From contig JAGXHI010000066.1 in NCBI GenBank assembly GCA_024636295.1, positions 1-64,000 of the forward strand: a DNA stretch of 64,000 nt, in the 5' to 3' direction. Source of the DNA: Desulfuromonadales bacterium (lineage in GTDB: Bacteria > Desulfobacterota > Desulfuromonadia > Desulfuromonadales > JAGXHI01). The notes beneath the pieces are model-generated. The model saw only the letters and a program-made list of their open reading frames with translations. It did not search any database and was not told where the DNA came from. Of this stretch, positions 15,699 through 24,940 are shown piece by piece. How positions within the stretch are numbered: position 1 is the stretch's first letter; every line of letters starts with the position of its first letter. A program made the position numbers and the translations under genes.

Positions 15699-18600
15699 AT
15701 GTCTGAAAATCGAATGGTTTCGCTGAAATCCCTTGAAAAATCAGAGGAAGGTTCCTTCCACGCGGAACGGGGCAGTTTGGACGAGAAGCCGTATACATCA
15801 GAGAGCCTTTCCCTGATCCGAGAACTCCATGAGGATTCCTCGGATGGCATACTTCTGACCGATGGGGATGGCCGGATTCTCTGGGCCAATAGAGCTTTCG
15901 AGAATCTTCTGGGGGCGTCGTGCGCTGTTCCGGTCGGAGAAAAGTGCGACCTTTTCCTGCGGGAAGCCTTAGGGGCGGTTCCTGAACACGACTCTCCGGA
16001 GACCGAACCAGCTCCTTCCTTGCCGGATTCCGAGGTGATTCGAATTTCGCGGGGCGAAAACACTCCTGAGCGCCGGCTTCTCCACCGTAGCCAGTCTCTC
16101 AGGCAATCCCCTCTCTGCGGCCTTCGCATCGAACGATTCATCGACATCACCGATCGTCACAAAGCAGCCCTTTCCGAATCCCTGCCTCCTCAGGCCCCGA
16201 GCGCCGACTGCCGGGAACTGGCGGAAACTCTCAGGGTGAGAGAGGAAAAATACCGACTGCTGGTCGAAAACCAGAGCGATCTCATTGTCAAGCTTACCCC
16301 TTCGGGCCGCTTTTCCTTCGTCAGTCCCTCCTTCTGTCGTCTTTTCAGGCAAACCGAGGAGGAACTGGTTGGAAATGTGTTTTTGGGAATGATCCACGGA
16401 GACGATCGCAGAGAAACCCTTCAGGCACTGAAAAAGTTGCGGCATCCCCCGTACAGGACGCAGGTGGAGCACAGGGCGCGAACTCTGGAGGGCTGGCGGT
16501 GGCTTTCCTGGGCGGTGAACTCGGTTCTCAACGAAAAAAAGGGCCTTTCGACCATCGTCGCCGTGGGAAGGGACATCACGGGTCAGAAACGGATGGAGGA
16601 AGCGCTTCGGGAGAGTGAACTGCGCTTCCGGACGATTTTCCGGTCGGCGAGCGCCGGGATCCTGGTGGTCAATCCGCGCGGGCGAATTCTCCAGGCGAAT
16701 CCCGCCTTCTGCTCCTTCATCGGCAGTACCGAGGAAGAACTTCGCCGCATGTCAGTGCAGGACATCACCCATCCGGAGGACAGGGCGGGAACCTGCCGCC
16801 GACTCGAAGAATCCCGAACAGGAATTCCTACCTTCACGGATGTGGAAAAGCGATACCTGCGCCGGGACGGAGAAACTGTCTGGGGACGCTCGACCGGGAC
16901 CTGGGTCACCGACCGTCAGGGAAAGCTCTTGTACCGTGTGGCGCTGATCCAGGATGTCACTGAACGAAGGCGCGCCGAAAAAGAACTCAAGTACCGCGAA
17001 GCATTCGAGAAGCTGATCGCCGATATTTCCCGCAGGTTCATCAGCCTGCCGCCGGAGCGCTCGGACGAGGGGATCAACTACGCTCTTGAAGCCATCTGCC
17101 GTTTCACTCATACGGACAACAGCTACCTGTTCCAGTATGATGCCGATACCACGGATATCGTCACACGGACGCATTACTATCGGGGTGAAAACCTCGACCC
17201 AGCTTCAAGGCCCGTTACCTCCGTCCGAAGGGGGGATTTCCCCTGGGTGGGGAAAAAAATCCAGAGGTTCGAAAATGTCCGGGTATCGCGCCTGAAGGAT
17301 CTCCCCGCGGAGGCCGAAGCCGAAAAGGCGTTCTGGAAAAATCTCGGGGTCCGCTCCATCCTGATCGTCCCGGTCGTTTCGGGGGGGAGCCTTTGCGGAC
17401 TCATGGGGTTCGAATCCCGCCTCGAGGAAAAATCCTGGGAGGGAAGGGAACCCGAGCTTCTGAATGTGGTGGGAGAGATCCTCGGCAACGCCCTGGAGCG
17501 CCGAAGGGCCGAAGAGGCGCTCCGCCAAAGCGAAGAGAGATTCCGGTGCATTTTCGAGGCAATCTCCTTCGGGGTCGCGGTTCTCGACCTGCGAGGACGT
17601 TTCATCCAGGCAAATCACGCCATGTCCAGCCTTTTGGGCTACAGCGAAAAAGAATTCCTTCAGCTCTCCATGCCGAGGATTACCGCCCCTGAAGACCGTG
17701 CCATGTTCAGAAAAATTCTGCGGGAGACGCGATCGGGCAAACGGAAGTCCTTTGAAATGGAAAAAAGATATCTCCATAAGGATGGCCGTATCATCTGGGG
17801 ACGGGTTGCCGGCGCGTCCGTCCTCGACGAAAGAGGAAAATTTCTCTACTCCGTCGCCATCCTTCAGGACATCACCGAACAGAAGAAGGCCGAGGAGTCC
17901 CTTCGCGAGAGCGAGATGCGCTTCCGGACCCTTTTGGACCAGGCCGCGGACTCCTTCCTGGTCTACGATCTGGAGGGCCGGATCACCGAAGTGAACGAAA
18001 GGGCGGTTGAGAGTCTGGGGTATTCCCGCAGGGAGCTGCTTGAGCGCAACATCGCCGATATCGAGATTGGCTGGAGCCTGGAAGAGCTGCCCGAGCACTG
18101 GAGGAGAATTGAACCGGGAGTCATTATCACGGTCCGGGGAAAACACCGGTGCAAAGATGGAAGAATCCTCCCCGTGGAGACTCGACTGCGCCGGATCGAA
18201 ACGGAAGGACGGCCGCTGATCTTCGCCCTGGCGCGCGACATCACGGAGCGCCTGAGTAATGAAGAGCGGCTCAACAGATCTCTCGCCGAAACGGAAGCAT
18301 CGCGGGACAAGATCAACGGAATACTTCGGTCCATCGCCAGCGGGCTCCTGGTCACGGATGAGCAAAACCGGATCGTGCTCATGAATCCCGGCGCCGAGGA
18401 ACTTCTGGGAGTCTCCTTTTCGCAGGTAAGCCTGCACCCCATGGACAGCATTGTCCAGGATCGTGCCCTGAAAGAAAAGATTCTCCGGGGTGTTTCCAGC
18501 CAGGATGGTGTTTATCGCTTCGATTTCGAACTGTCTGCCGGGGACGACTCCGATATTCGGATCATTCAGGCCCGCACCTCCGAAATCCGGGACCAGCGAG

Positions 18601-19349
18601 GCCGCGGAATCGGATTTGTCACCGACATGCACGATGTGACCCGCGAGAGGGAAATCGATCAGCTGAAGTCGGAATTCATATCCACGGCCGCCCACGAATT
18701 GAGGACGCCGCTGACCTCGATTCAAGGTTTTGCCGAAGTCCTGCAGATACGGGAGGATCTTTCCCCCGAAGCGCGAAACGAGCTGCTTTCCATCATCATC
18801 GAGCAGTCCGACGCCCTGGCCGAAATCATTTCGGATCTTCTGGACATCGCCCATATCGAATCGGGACGGGGGGTTGTCCTCAAAAAAGAACCTTGTGATC
18901 TCGCATCTCTTGTGCGGCAGACGGTGGATCGGTTCTCCATGCAATCCGATCGACACCGGTTTCAGATTGAGATCCCCGACGGCGCCTCCCGGGTGAAGGC
19001 CGATAAGGGAAAAATCCGCCAGGTTCTGGAGAATATCCTCAGCAACGCCATCAAATATTCCCCGGAGGGCGGAACGATCAGGATAAGAGGAAAGGTGGAG
19101 GATAATGCTGTGATGATTTCATTTCGGGATCAGGGGATCGGCATGACGCCGGAGCAGATGGAACACATGTTCGACAAATTCTATCGGGCCGACACGTCCA
19201 ACAGCGCCGTTTCCGGGGTGGGGCTGGGCCTGAGCATCGTCAAGTACATCATCGAGGCCCATTCCGGAGAGATCCGGGTCGACAGCCGGCCGGGGAGGGG
19301 AACCACCATTTCCTTCTGCCTCCCGATCGGACCCGGCGTGGAAAATTGA
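15699..19349 (+). CDS. Soluble multi-PAS/GAF hybrid-sensor histidine kinase
   Basis: This protein of about 1216 residues has no membrane segment and is therefore cytoplasmic. In order it carries PAS (about 35-155), PAS (180-300), PAS (307-430), GAF (435-610), PAS (612-735), PAS (737-855) and PAS (870-985). A HisKA domain with the H-box STAAHELRTPLTS (about 1003) and an HATPase domain follow (N box NILSNAIKYSP, G1 DQGIGM, G2 GVGLGLSIV). Two of the PAS units (third and fourth) are near-duplicates (LQDITEQKKAEE/LIQDVTERRRAEK linkers). The start is uncertain: no ribosome site is obvious, and a TTG ten codons upstream is also open. A single-domain receiver gene follows 700 nt downstream and may be its partner. 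Signals are unknown. Confidence 0.88.
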   Translation: MSENRMVSLKSLEKSEEGSFHAERGSLDEKPYTSESLSLIRELHEDSSDGILLTDGDGRILWANRAFENLLGASCAVPVGEKCDLFLREALGAVPEHDSPETEPAPSLPDSEVIRISRGENTPERRLLHRSQSLRQSPLCGLRIERFIDITDRHKAALSESLPPQAPSADCRELAETLRVREEKYRLLVENQSDLIVKLTPSGRFSFVSPSFCRLFRQTEEELVGNVFLGMIHGDDRRETLQALKKLRHPPYRTQVEHRARTLEGWRWLSWAVNSVLNEKKGLSTIVAVGRDITGQKRMEEALRESELRFRTIFRSASAGILVVNPRGRILQANPAFCSFIGSTEEELRRMSVQDITHPEDRAGTCRRLEESRTGIPTFTDVEKRYLRRDGETVWGRSTGTWVTDRQGKLLYRVALIQDVTERRRAEKELKYREAFEKLIADISRRFISLPPERSDEGINYALEAICRFTHTDNSYLFQYDADTTDIVTRTHYYRGENLDPASRPVTSVRRGDFPWVGKKIQRFENVRVSRLKDLPAEAEAEKAFWKNLGVRSILIVPVVSGGSLCGLMGFESRLEEKSWEGREPELLNVVGEILGNALERRRAEEALRQSEERFRCIFEAISFGVAVLDLRGRFIQANHAMSSLLGYSEKEFLQLSMPRITAPEDRAMFRKILRETRSGKRKSFEMEKRYLHKDGRIIWGRVAGASVLDERGKFLYSVAILQDITEQKKAEESLRESEMRFRTLLDQAADSFLVYDLEGRITEVNERAVESLGYSRRELLERNIADIEIGWSLEELPEHWRRIEPGVIITVRGKHRCKDGRILPVETRLRRIETEGRPLIFALARDITERLSNEERLNRSLAETEASRDKINGILRSIASGLLVTDEQNRIVLMNPGAEELLGVSFSQVSLHPMDSIVQDRALKEKILRGVSSQDGVYRFDFELSAGDDSDIRIIQARTSEIRDQRGRGIGFVTDMHDVTREREIDQLKSEFISTAAHELRTPLTSIQGFAEVLQIREDLSPEARNELLSIIIEQSDALAEIISDLLDIAHIESGRGVVLKKEPCDLASLVRQTVDRFSMQSDRHRFQIEIPDGASRVKADKGKIRQVLENILSNAIKYSPEGGTIRIRGKVEDNAVMISFRDQGIGMTPEQMEHMFDKFYRADTSNSAVSGVGLGLSIVKYIIEAHSGEIRVDSRPGRGTTISFCLPIGPGVEN

Positions 19350-20047
19350 CGCAGGCCGGAAGAATCGTTCAATCACAGATGCACACGGATTTTCGCGGAT
19401 AAAATAAAGCTACGACCTTTTCACCAGACGCAAATGGTGCAGAGAAAAACACGAAATGAATTGGTAATTGGTTATTTGTTACCTGGTGACAGTGAAACGA
19501 GATCGGGGACAATGTCCTCTTATAATCGAGAGCTATATTACCACTCGTTCGCTGCGCTCTCTGGAGAACACTGAGAAAGAATGAGAAAATCAAAATCAAT
19601 GGTTTGTTTTAAAATCATGCGAAAAAAGATGTTTTTCAAAGGTTTTACTCAGTGCTCTCAGTGGTGATGCTTGCTTTGTCTTGATCTTTCCAACTTGAGT
19701 AAAATGGATAGTAGCTGGTTATTGGAGTGCCATTGATTCCATGTCTGATTTTGAGCTTCCCCTCCACAGTGAGCGAAGCGAACGAGTGGTGAAAGAATTG
19801 AAAAGAATTTTATTTTTCTTTTTCTGGTTATGCACAACGCTCCAGTGAAGGCGATCACCCCACATGTAATCGGGTTGTTTTTCAGCACCACAGGTTCCGC
19901 AATGAGATTTTTCTGTAGGAGTTGCCTTCAGGCACGATCAAATCGCGGCTAAAGCCCGCTCCTACAGGGCTGCGGAAACGTAACTTGAGTAAAGTGCATA
20001 ACCAGAGTCTTTTTTTAAAATCGAAAAACTCATCCGGAACGGGAAAC
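19350..20047. repeat. Gap with D-type modules and a GTAGGAG...CTCCTAC repeat
   Basis: D-type modules lie at 19540-19575 and, inverted, at 19770-19795, with A/T-rich filler between. 19913-19967 is a repeat with 9-bp outer arms CTGTAGGAG / CTCCTACAG and the core 'aatcgcggctaaagcccgc'. It resembles REP sequences common in Pseudomonas and relatives. The interval to the response regulator start (20048) contains no gene. Confidence 0.55.
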
Positions 20048-20416
20048 GTGAAAAAAATATTGATTGTCGATGACCAGCCTTCTATTCGCAAATTGGTGGA
20101 GATCAGTCTTCAGTCCTCGGATCGGTGCATTTTTGAGGCTGAAAGCGGTGAAAAAGCGATCGAGGTCGCGCGTGACAAGAAGCCCGACCTGATTATAATG
20201 GATCTCATGATGCCGGGGGGAATGGATGGTTTCCAGGCCGTGGAGATTCTCAAGCAGGATCCGGAAACCCGAAATTGCCGGGTACTCATACTGACGGCCA
20301 AGGACCAGAAAACCGAAAGAGCCAGGGCCTTCGAAATCGGCGCCGACGATTACCTTGCAAAGCCTTTCAAGCTGGACAACCTCATACAAAAGGTGGAAAA
20401 CCTGCTGGCCCTTTGA
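20048..20416 (+). CDS. Single-domain response regulator (CheY-like receiver)
   Basis: This 122-residue receiver has the acidic pair in VKKILIVDDQPS, the phosphorylation Asp in LIIMDLMMPGGMDG (about residue 54), the conserved Thr in VLILTAKDQ and Lys in YLAKPFKLDN. There is no output domain, so it probably acts by protein contact or in a phosphorelay. The start is taken as GTG at 20048, because the frame upstream encodes repeat sequence and not receiver sequence. It lies downstream of the multi-PAS kinase and is a plausible cognate regulator. Confidence 0.85.
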   Translation: MKKILIVDDQPSIRKLVEISLQSSDRCIFEAESGEKAIEVARDKKPDLIIMDLMMPGGMDGFQAVEILKQDPETRNCRVLILTAKDQKTERARAFEIGADDYLAKPFKLDNLIQKVENLLAL

Positions 20417-20439
20417 CTTCTCTCCATCCGGAAATCACC

Positions 20440-21165
20440 TCAGCTCCCTTCCTCCGTCCCCTGGCTGTGAAACCGGTATCCTCGTCCCCGAACGGTGAGA
20501 AAGTGAATCGGATGGCTCGGATCCGGTTCGAAATAACGACGCAACCGGACGATGAAATTATCCAGCGTGCGCGTTTCGGTCTCCGGCGATACTCCCCACA
20601 CCCGCTGGAGTAATTCCGGCCGGGAGAGGACTTTTCCCTCCTGCTCGAAAAAAATACGCAACATCCGTACTTCCAGATCGGTCAGTTTCATTTCTCCTTC
20701 AGCCGTCCAGGCCTTCCCCTCCTCCAGGTCGATATGATTGGAACCGAAGCGGTAGATCTCCCCTTCCACCGGCTCCGGGCGATACCAGCGCGATCTTCGA
20801 AGCATCCCCTGCACCCGCAGAAGAAACTCATCCAGGCTGAAGGGCTTGGTCATGTAATCATCGGCCCCCATGGAGAGCCCCTTGAGTCTGTCCGCCTCCC
20901 CGGTCCGAGCAGTGAGGATCAGCACGGGAAGGCGCTGGTCGGCCTCCCGTATGGCGCGGACGACTTCCAGCCCGTCCATGCCGGGAAGAGAGAGGTCGAG
21001 AATGACGAGAGCCCAGGAATTCGATGCCAACCGGTCCAGCGCGCTTTGGCCGTCTTCCACATGAGTGACCCGATATCCCTCTTCTTCCAGGTTGAACATG
21101 AGACCCCTGGCAATATTGAGTTCGTCCTCCACCAGCAGGATATGAACCGGCCCGTTATTGCTCAT
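20440..21165 (-). CDS. OmpR/PhoB-family response regulator
   Basis: This 241-residue protein has a receiver domain (about 6-120; phospho-Asp in LVILDLSLPGMDG, Lys in YMTKPFSLDEF). A C-terminal winged helix follows (about 140-235; LTDLEVRMLRIFFEQEGKVLSRPELLQRVW, ETRTLDNFIVRLRRYFE). Its ATG overlaps the stop of the upstream kinase gene (ATGA), so the two are translationally coupled and form a classical pair. Targets are unknown; autoregulation through the 22107-22470 region is plausible. Confidence 0.92.
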   Translation of the reverse strand: MSNNGPVHILLVEDELNIARGLMFNLEEEGYRVTHVEDGQSALDRLASNSWALVILDLSLPGMDGLEVVRAIREADQRLPVLILTARTGEADRLKGLSMGADDYMTKPFSLDEFLLRVQGMLRRSRWYRPEPVEGEIYRFGSNHIDLEEGKAWTAEGEMKLTDLEVRMLRIFFEQEGKVLSRPELLQRVWGVSPETETRTLDNFIVRLRRYFEPDPSHPIHFLTVRGRGYRFHSQGTEEGS

Positions 21166-22106
21166 CTCACGGTCTTTCGTTGCAGGGGGAGACGGATGTG
21201 AACCGCGGTGCCTTTTCCCGTCCCCATGCTCTCCAGCCAGATTCTGCCCCGGTGCTGGCCAATCGTTCTCTTGGCGATGAACAGGCCGAGTCCCGACCCG
21301 CGGATCGTTTCGCGGACCCTGCGGACACGGTAGAACATGCCGAACACCTTTTTCCGGTCTTTTTTCCCGAGTCCTCGCCCCTTGTCGGCAACCACCAGGT
21401 GCGCAGACTCCCCTTCGCGGAACAGGTTCACCGAAATGTCCGGTGGACCCTCCGAGTAGAGAATGGCGTTCTCCAGCAGATTGCGGAAAACAGTCTCCAG
21501 CGATTCCGGGTCGAGCATGACCTGGAGATCCGGTTCAACCTTCAGGTGCATGCGCCCTGCCCGTGGCAGGGCGTACCGTCGTGCGCCGAAATAGTCCATG
21601 ACCAGCGAGGAAAGATCGCCGGACATGAGAGGGAGTTTCTGCCCCCGCTGCTGCACCCGCCCTGCCGAGAGGAGGTTGTCGATCAGGTTCTGCAAGCGCT
21701 CGGTATCATCCAGCATGGTATCCAGAAAAACTTCCAGCTTTTCGGGAGAAGGCCGACGGCGGCGAATGGTTTCCAGGTGAAGTTGAATTGAAGCCAGCGG
21801 AGATTTCAGCTCATGGGAGACCTGCGAGATGAAATCGCGCTGTGCGCGGTACAGGGAAGCCTGTCGTCCCCAGAAAAGAAAGATGACGTAAACCCCCGCG
21901 AGAATGGCCACCAGGAGAAGAAGGCCCTCGATCAGGATGACCCAGTTGGTATGGCCGCGGATGATCTCCTGGGTTTCAGCGAGGTTTCGCAGGGTGCTGT
22001 GAACGTCGGTGAACCAGAGGATCCAGAAGACCACAACCAGGATCCAGGCGATCTGAACCCCGATAAAGACGACCAATGGGCTGAAAAGGCGGCGAAAAAG
22101 CTCCAT
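21162..22106 (-). CDS. Membrane sensor histidine kinase
   Basis: This 314-residue kinase has two transmembrane helices (about residues 9-33 and 55-80) separated by only about 20 residues. It has no sizeable periplasmic sensor and may sense within the membrane. HisKA carries QVSHELKSPLASIQ. The HATPase has N-box NLLENAILYSE, G1 DKGRGLG and G2 GSGLGLFIAK. AGGAAC lies 6 nt before the ATG. It is cotranscribed with the OmpR-type regulator and overlaps it by 4 nt. Confidence 0.9.
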   Translation of the reverse strand: MELFRRLFSPLVVFIGVQIAWILVVVFWILWFTDVHSTLRNLAETQEIIRGHTNWVILIEGLLLLVAILAGVYVIFLFWGRQASLYRAQRDFISQVSHELKSPLASIQLHLETIRRRRPSPEKLEVFLDTMLDDTERLQNLIDNLLSAGRVQQRGQKLPLMSGDLSSLVMDYFGARRYALPRAGRMHLKVEPDLQVMLDPESLETVFRNLLENAILYSEGPPDISVNLFREGESAHLVVADKGRGLGKKDRKKVFGMFYRVRRVRETIRGSGLGLFIAKRTIGQHRGRIWLESMGTGKGTAVHIRLPLQRKTVR

Positions 22107-22473
22107 TTAGTTCCTGCCGGCCGGATCTCTCCGGGAAATGAAGATGGCGTTTCCATCCCGTGAATTTTTGCCGAGAATCAAAATGCGTGAAGCCATGTTA
22201 GTGGCTCATTTCACTACAGAGGCGGATATACGCTTAGAATTTAAAGCACTTCCACCATTTTTACATAAGTATTACATTGCTGTCACGGCCTCTTTGTTAA
22301 AATGAAAAATAAGAAGGCTCATTTCGTGGCGCCCCTGTCTCTCTGTAAATTGATTTGCCTTCAGGTGATCAATCCTTTGCCGGGAATTTCGGGCGGATCG
22401 AATGGAGTATTTCATCCAATTGGGACAGTCGCTTTACAGCACATCCGCAAGAGCAAAAGGAGGATCAGAGTTG
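22107..22473. other. Divergent intergenic region
   Basis: This 367-nt region lies between the kinase/regulator operon (minus) and the flavoprotein gene (plus). 22190-22310 is A/T-rich and probably holds both promoters, but no hexamer pair is clear enough to assign. No repeat module and no gene are seen. Confidence 0.4.
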
Positions 22474-23568
22474 ATGAAAAACTTGTCCATTGGCCGGCAC
22501 ACGGTGCCTTATCCCCTGATTCAGGGCGGGATGGGGGTCCGCATTTCCGGAGGCCGCCTGGCGGGACACGTCGCCCGCTGCGGAGGCGTCGGAATTGTTG
22601 CCGCCGCGGGATTAGGACTCAACACTCCACATTACGACGGAAAGAATTTTTTCACCGCTGACCCGCTGGCCCTGAAGGACGAGATCCGAAAGGCCTACAA
22701 AATCGCGCCCTCGGGGGTGGTCGGCGTCAACTGCATGGTAGCGGTCACCAACTATGAAGAGATGGTGGAGGCCGCCTGTGAAGCCGGCGCCAAAATCGTG
22801 ATCAGTGGTGCGGGTCTGCCGCTGAACCTTCCGTCCCTGACTGCCGACTGGCCCGAAGTGGCGCTGGTTCCAATCGTCTCATCCGTAAAAGCCGCGGATC
22901 TTATCGTCCGCAAGTGGAGCAAGGCCTATGGGCGGCTGCCCGATGCGGTGGTGGTGGAGGATCCGGATACCGCGGGCGGTCACCTCGGTGAGCGCATGGA
23001 GAGGATCGGTTCCGGGGAATATGATCAATACGCTACGGTCAGGGGAGTGCGTGACCTTTTGAGAGAAAAATGGAATGCCGAAATTCCCGTGATCGCCGCT
23101 GGCGGAGTCTGGAGCCGAGAGGACCTGCTGCATTCCCTCAAGGAAGGGGCGGACGGGGTTCAGATGGCGAGCCGGTTCGTCTGTACAGAGGAGTGCGATG
23201 CCAACGACAGTTTCAAGCAGGCTTACCTCGATTGCAATCAGGAGGACATCGGCCTGATCATGAGCCCCGCGGGACTGCCCGGGCGGGCGATCAGTGCGAA
23301 TATCGAAAAAATCCGGCAGCGGGATATTCGCATGGACATCCGCTGCCCCTCGGGGTGTCTGAAGAAATGCAGCTATAAAACAGGCCGGGAACTCTTCTGC
23401 ATCGTTCATGCTCTCGACCGCGCCCAGCGGGGCGATCTGGAGACGGGTCTTGTCTTCTGCGGCACCAATGCCTGGAAGGCCGATCGCATCACCACCGTGC
23501 AGGCGATATTCGATGAACTGTTTCAGCTTGCCGACGGGGTGCCGCGGGAAAATGCGGTAAACGGTTAG
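22474..23568 (+). CDS. Nitronate monooxygenase/NPD-like FMN oxidoreductase
   Basis: This 364-residue TIM-barrel flavoprotein of the 2-nitropropane dioxygenase/FabK family has PLIQGGMGVRISGGRLAGHVA, GVNCMVA, DTAGGHLG (substrate-loop His) and VIAAGGVWSREDL (FMN phosphate site). Members oxidise nitronates or reduce enoyl-ACP; the substrate cannot be chosen from sequence. An unusual C-terminal block, CPSGCLKKCSYKTGRELFC, holds four cysteines that could bind a metal or Fe-S cluster. AGGAGG precedes the internal ATG (a TTG one codon earlier is also possible). Confidence 0.8.
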   Translation: MKNLSIGRHTVPYPLIQGGMGVRISGGRLAGHVARCGGVGIVAAAGLGLNTPHYDGKNFFTADPLALKDEIRKAYKIAPSGVVGVNCMVAVTNYEEMVEAACEAGAKIVISGAGLPLNLPSLTADWPEVALVPIVSSVKAADLIVRKWSKAYGRLPDAVVVEDPDTAGGHLGERMERIGSGEYDQYATVRGVRDLLREKWNAEIPVIAAGGVWSREDLLHSLKEGADGVQMASRFVCTEECDANDSFKQAYLDCNQEDIGLIMSPAGLPGRAISANIEKIRQRDIRMDIRCPSGCLKKCSYKTGRELFCIVHALDRAQRGDLETGLVFCGTNAWKADRITTVQAIFDELFQLADGVPRENAVNG

Positions 23569-23596
23569 TTTCAGATGGAACCCGGTTTATCTCTTG

Positions 23597-23630
23597 AAAA
23601 AGGCGGTCCACACGGTCCGCCTTTTTCTTT
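23597..23630 (+). terminator. Rho-independent terminator after the NMO-like gene
   Basis: A hairpin AAAAAGGCGG / CCGCCTTTTT with a 10-nt loop and a T-rich tail lies 29 nt after the stop codon. Confidence 0.85.
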
Positions 23631-23748
23631 GCCGATCGCTTGCCGCCGGCCGCTTAAAACCCCTTATCCCTTGTCATAATGACCGGGTCTGGTGTAAGAT
23701 CCGGGTTCGGTCTTCAATGAGAAACCGCATCTATTCGAAGGATCCTGA

Positions 23749-24858
23749 ATGACGACTCAGACCCCTGAATTCATCCCTAAATGGATTGCCTGGGAATCGA
23801 CCCAGCGCTGCAATCTCAACTGTGTGCACTGCCGGTGCTCCTCGGATATGGACGCGGCCGAAGGCGATTTCACCACCGAAGAAGCCTGCAGGCTGATTGA
23901 CGATATCTGCGACGTATCCAAACCGGTCATGGTGCTCTCCGGCGGTGAACCGCTCATCCGCAAGGATATTTTCGAGATCGCCCGTTACGGAACCTCGAAG
24001 GGTCTGCGCATGTGCATGGCCACCAACGGCACGCTGATCACCGATGAGATCTGCGAAAAAATGAAAGAGGCCGACATCAAAATGGTCTCTCTCTCCCTCG
24101 ATGGCTCCAACGCGGCGATCCACGATGATTTCCGCAGCTGTCCCGGCGCTTTCGAAGGGACGATCCGCGGAGCCGAAACGCTGAGGCGCAACGGTATCAA
24201 GTTCCTTGTCAACTCCTCCTTTACCAAGCGCAACCAGCACGATATCGCGGCCACCTTCCGTCTGGCCAAGAGTCTGGGAGCGACCGCCTGGTACATGTTC
24301 ATGATCGTCCCCACGGGCCGCGGCGAAGAGATCATGAACGAGCTGATCAGCAAGGAGGATTACGAGGAGATTCTGGAGTGGCACTACCGGCAGGAGAGGC
24401 AGGAGGACGACATCCTCATGCGTCCCACCTGCGCCCCGCACTACTATCGCATCGTGCCCCAGATGGCGAAGGCCGAGGGGGTGGACTTCCAGCGCCGCAG
24501 CCTGACTTTTTCCACCGGCGGCGGAAAAGGATGCATCGCCGCCCAGACGATCTGCCTCATCGACTGTTTCGGAAACCTCAAGCCCTGCTCCTATTTCCAT
24601 TCCTCCGTAGGGAACGTCAAGCAGGTCCCTTTCCGGGAGCTGTGGTTCAATTCCAAGGTCTTCAACGATCTTCGGGATTTCAGCAAATACGAGGGCAAGT
24701 GCGGCGAGTGCGAATTTCTCAACGTCTGCGGCGGCTGCCGCGCCCGTGCCGATGCGGTGTACGGCGACTACATGCAGGAGGAGCCGTTCTGCAGCTACAT
24801 CCCCCCGCGCACGCGCAAGAGGCTGGAGAAAGAGGCCGAGGAGCTGGCGCCGAAATGA
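23749..24858 (+). CDS. Radical SAM/SPASM haem-biosynthesis-type protein (AhbC/AhbD/NirJ family)
   Basis: This 369-residue protein has the radical SAM cluster motif CNLNCVHC (residues 21-28) and the SAM-binding GGEP. A SPASM-like C-terminal cysteine set includes [26 protein letters not shown] and the family-typical [15 protein letters not shown]. This C-terminal pattern is that of the AhbC, AhbD and NirJ proteins, which remodel side chains of sirohaem-derived or iron-coproporphyrin intermediates. Its position immediately before hemE and hemH supports a haem role. AAGGA is correctly spaced before the ATG. Which reaction it performs cannot be decided from sequence alone. Confidence 0.8.
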   Translation: MTTQTPEFIPKWIAWESTQRCNLNCVHCRCSSDMDAAEGDFTTEEACRLIDDICDVSKPVMVLSGGEPLIRKDIFEIARYGTSKGLRMCMATNGTLITDEICEKMKEADIKMVSLSLDGSNAAIHDDFRSCPGAFEGTIRGAETLRRNGIKFLVNSSFTKRNQHDIAATFRLAKSLGATAWYMFMIVPTGRGEEIMNELISKEDYEEILEWHYRQERQEDDILMRPTCAPHYYRIVPQMAKAEGVDFQRRSLTFSTGGGKGCIAAQTICLIDCFGNLKPCSYFHSSVGNVKQVPFRELWFNSKVFNDLRDFSKYEGKCGECEFLNVCGGCRARADAVYGDYMQEEPFCSYIPPRTRKRLEKEAEELAPK

Positions 24859-24940
24859 TGTGTGACTGAACATTCCGCGGGATGGGCGTTGCACGCGTCG
24901 TCCCTACGAATTCAAATACCTACCTGGAGGAATCAGATAA

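Noticed and set aside
17399..17420. tRNA T-loop-like GGGTTCGAATCCC
   Set aside because: It lies in frame inside the GAF domain of the kinase (MGFESRLEE), and no acceptor or anticodon arms surround it.
17205..18956. A 583-codon antisense frame in the multi-PAS kinase gene
   Set aside because: It is a shadow of a clear PAS/kinase coding sequence with no recognisable protein features.
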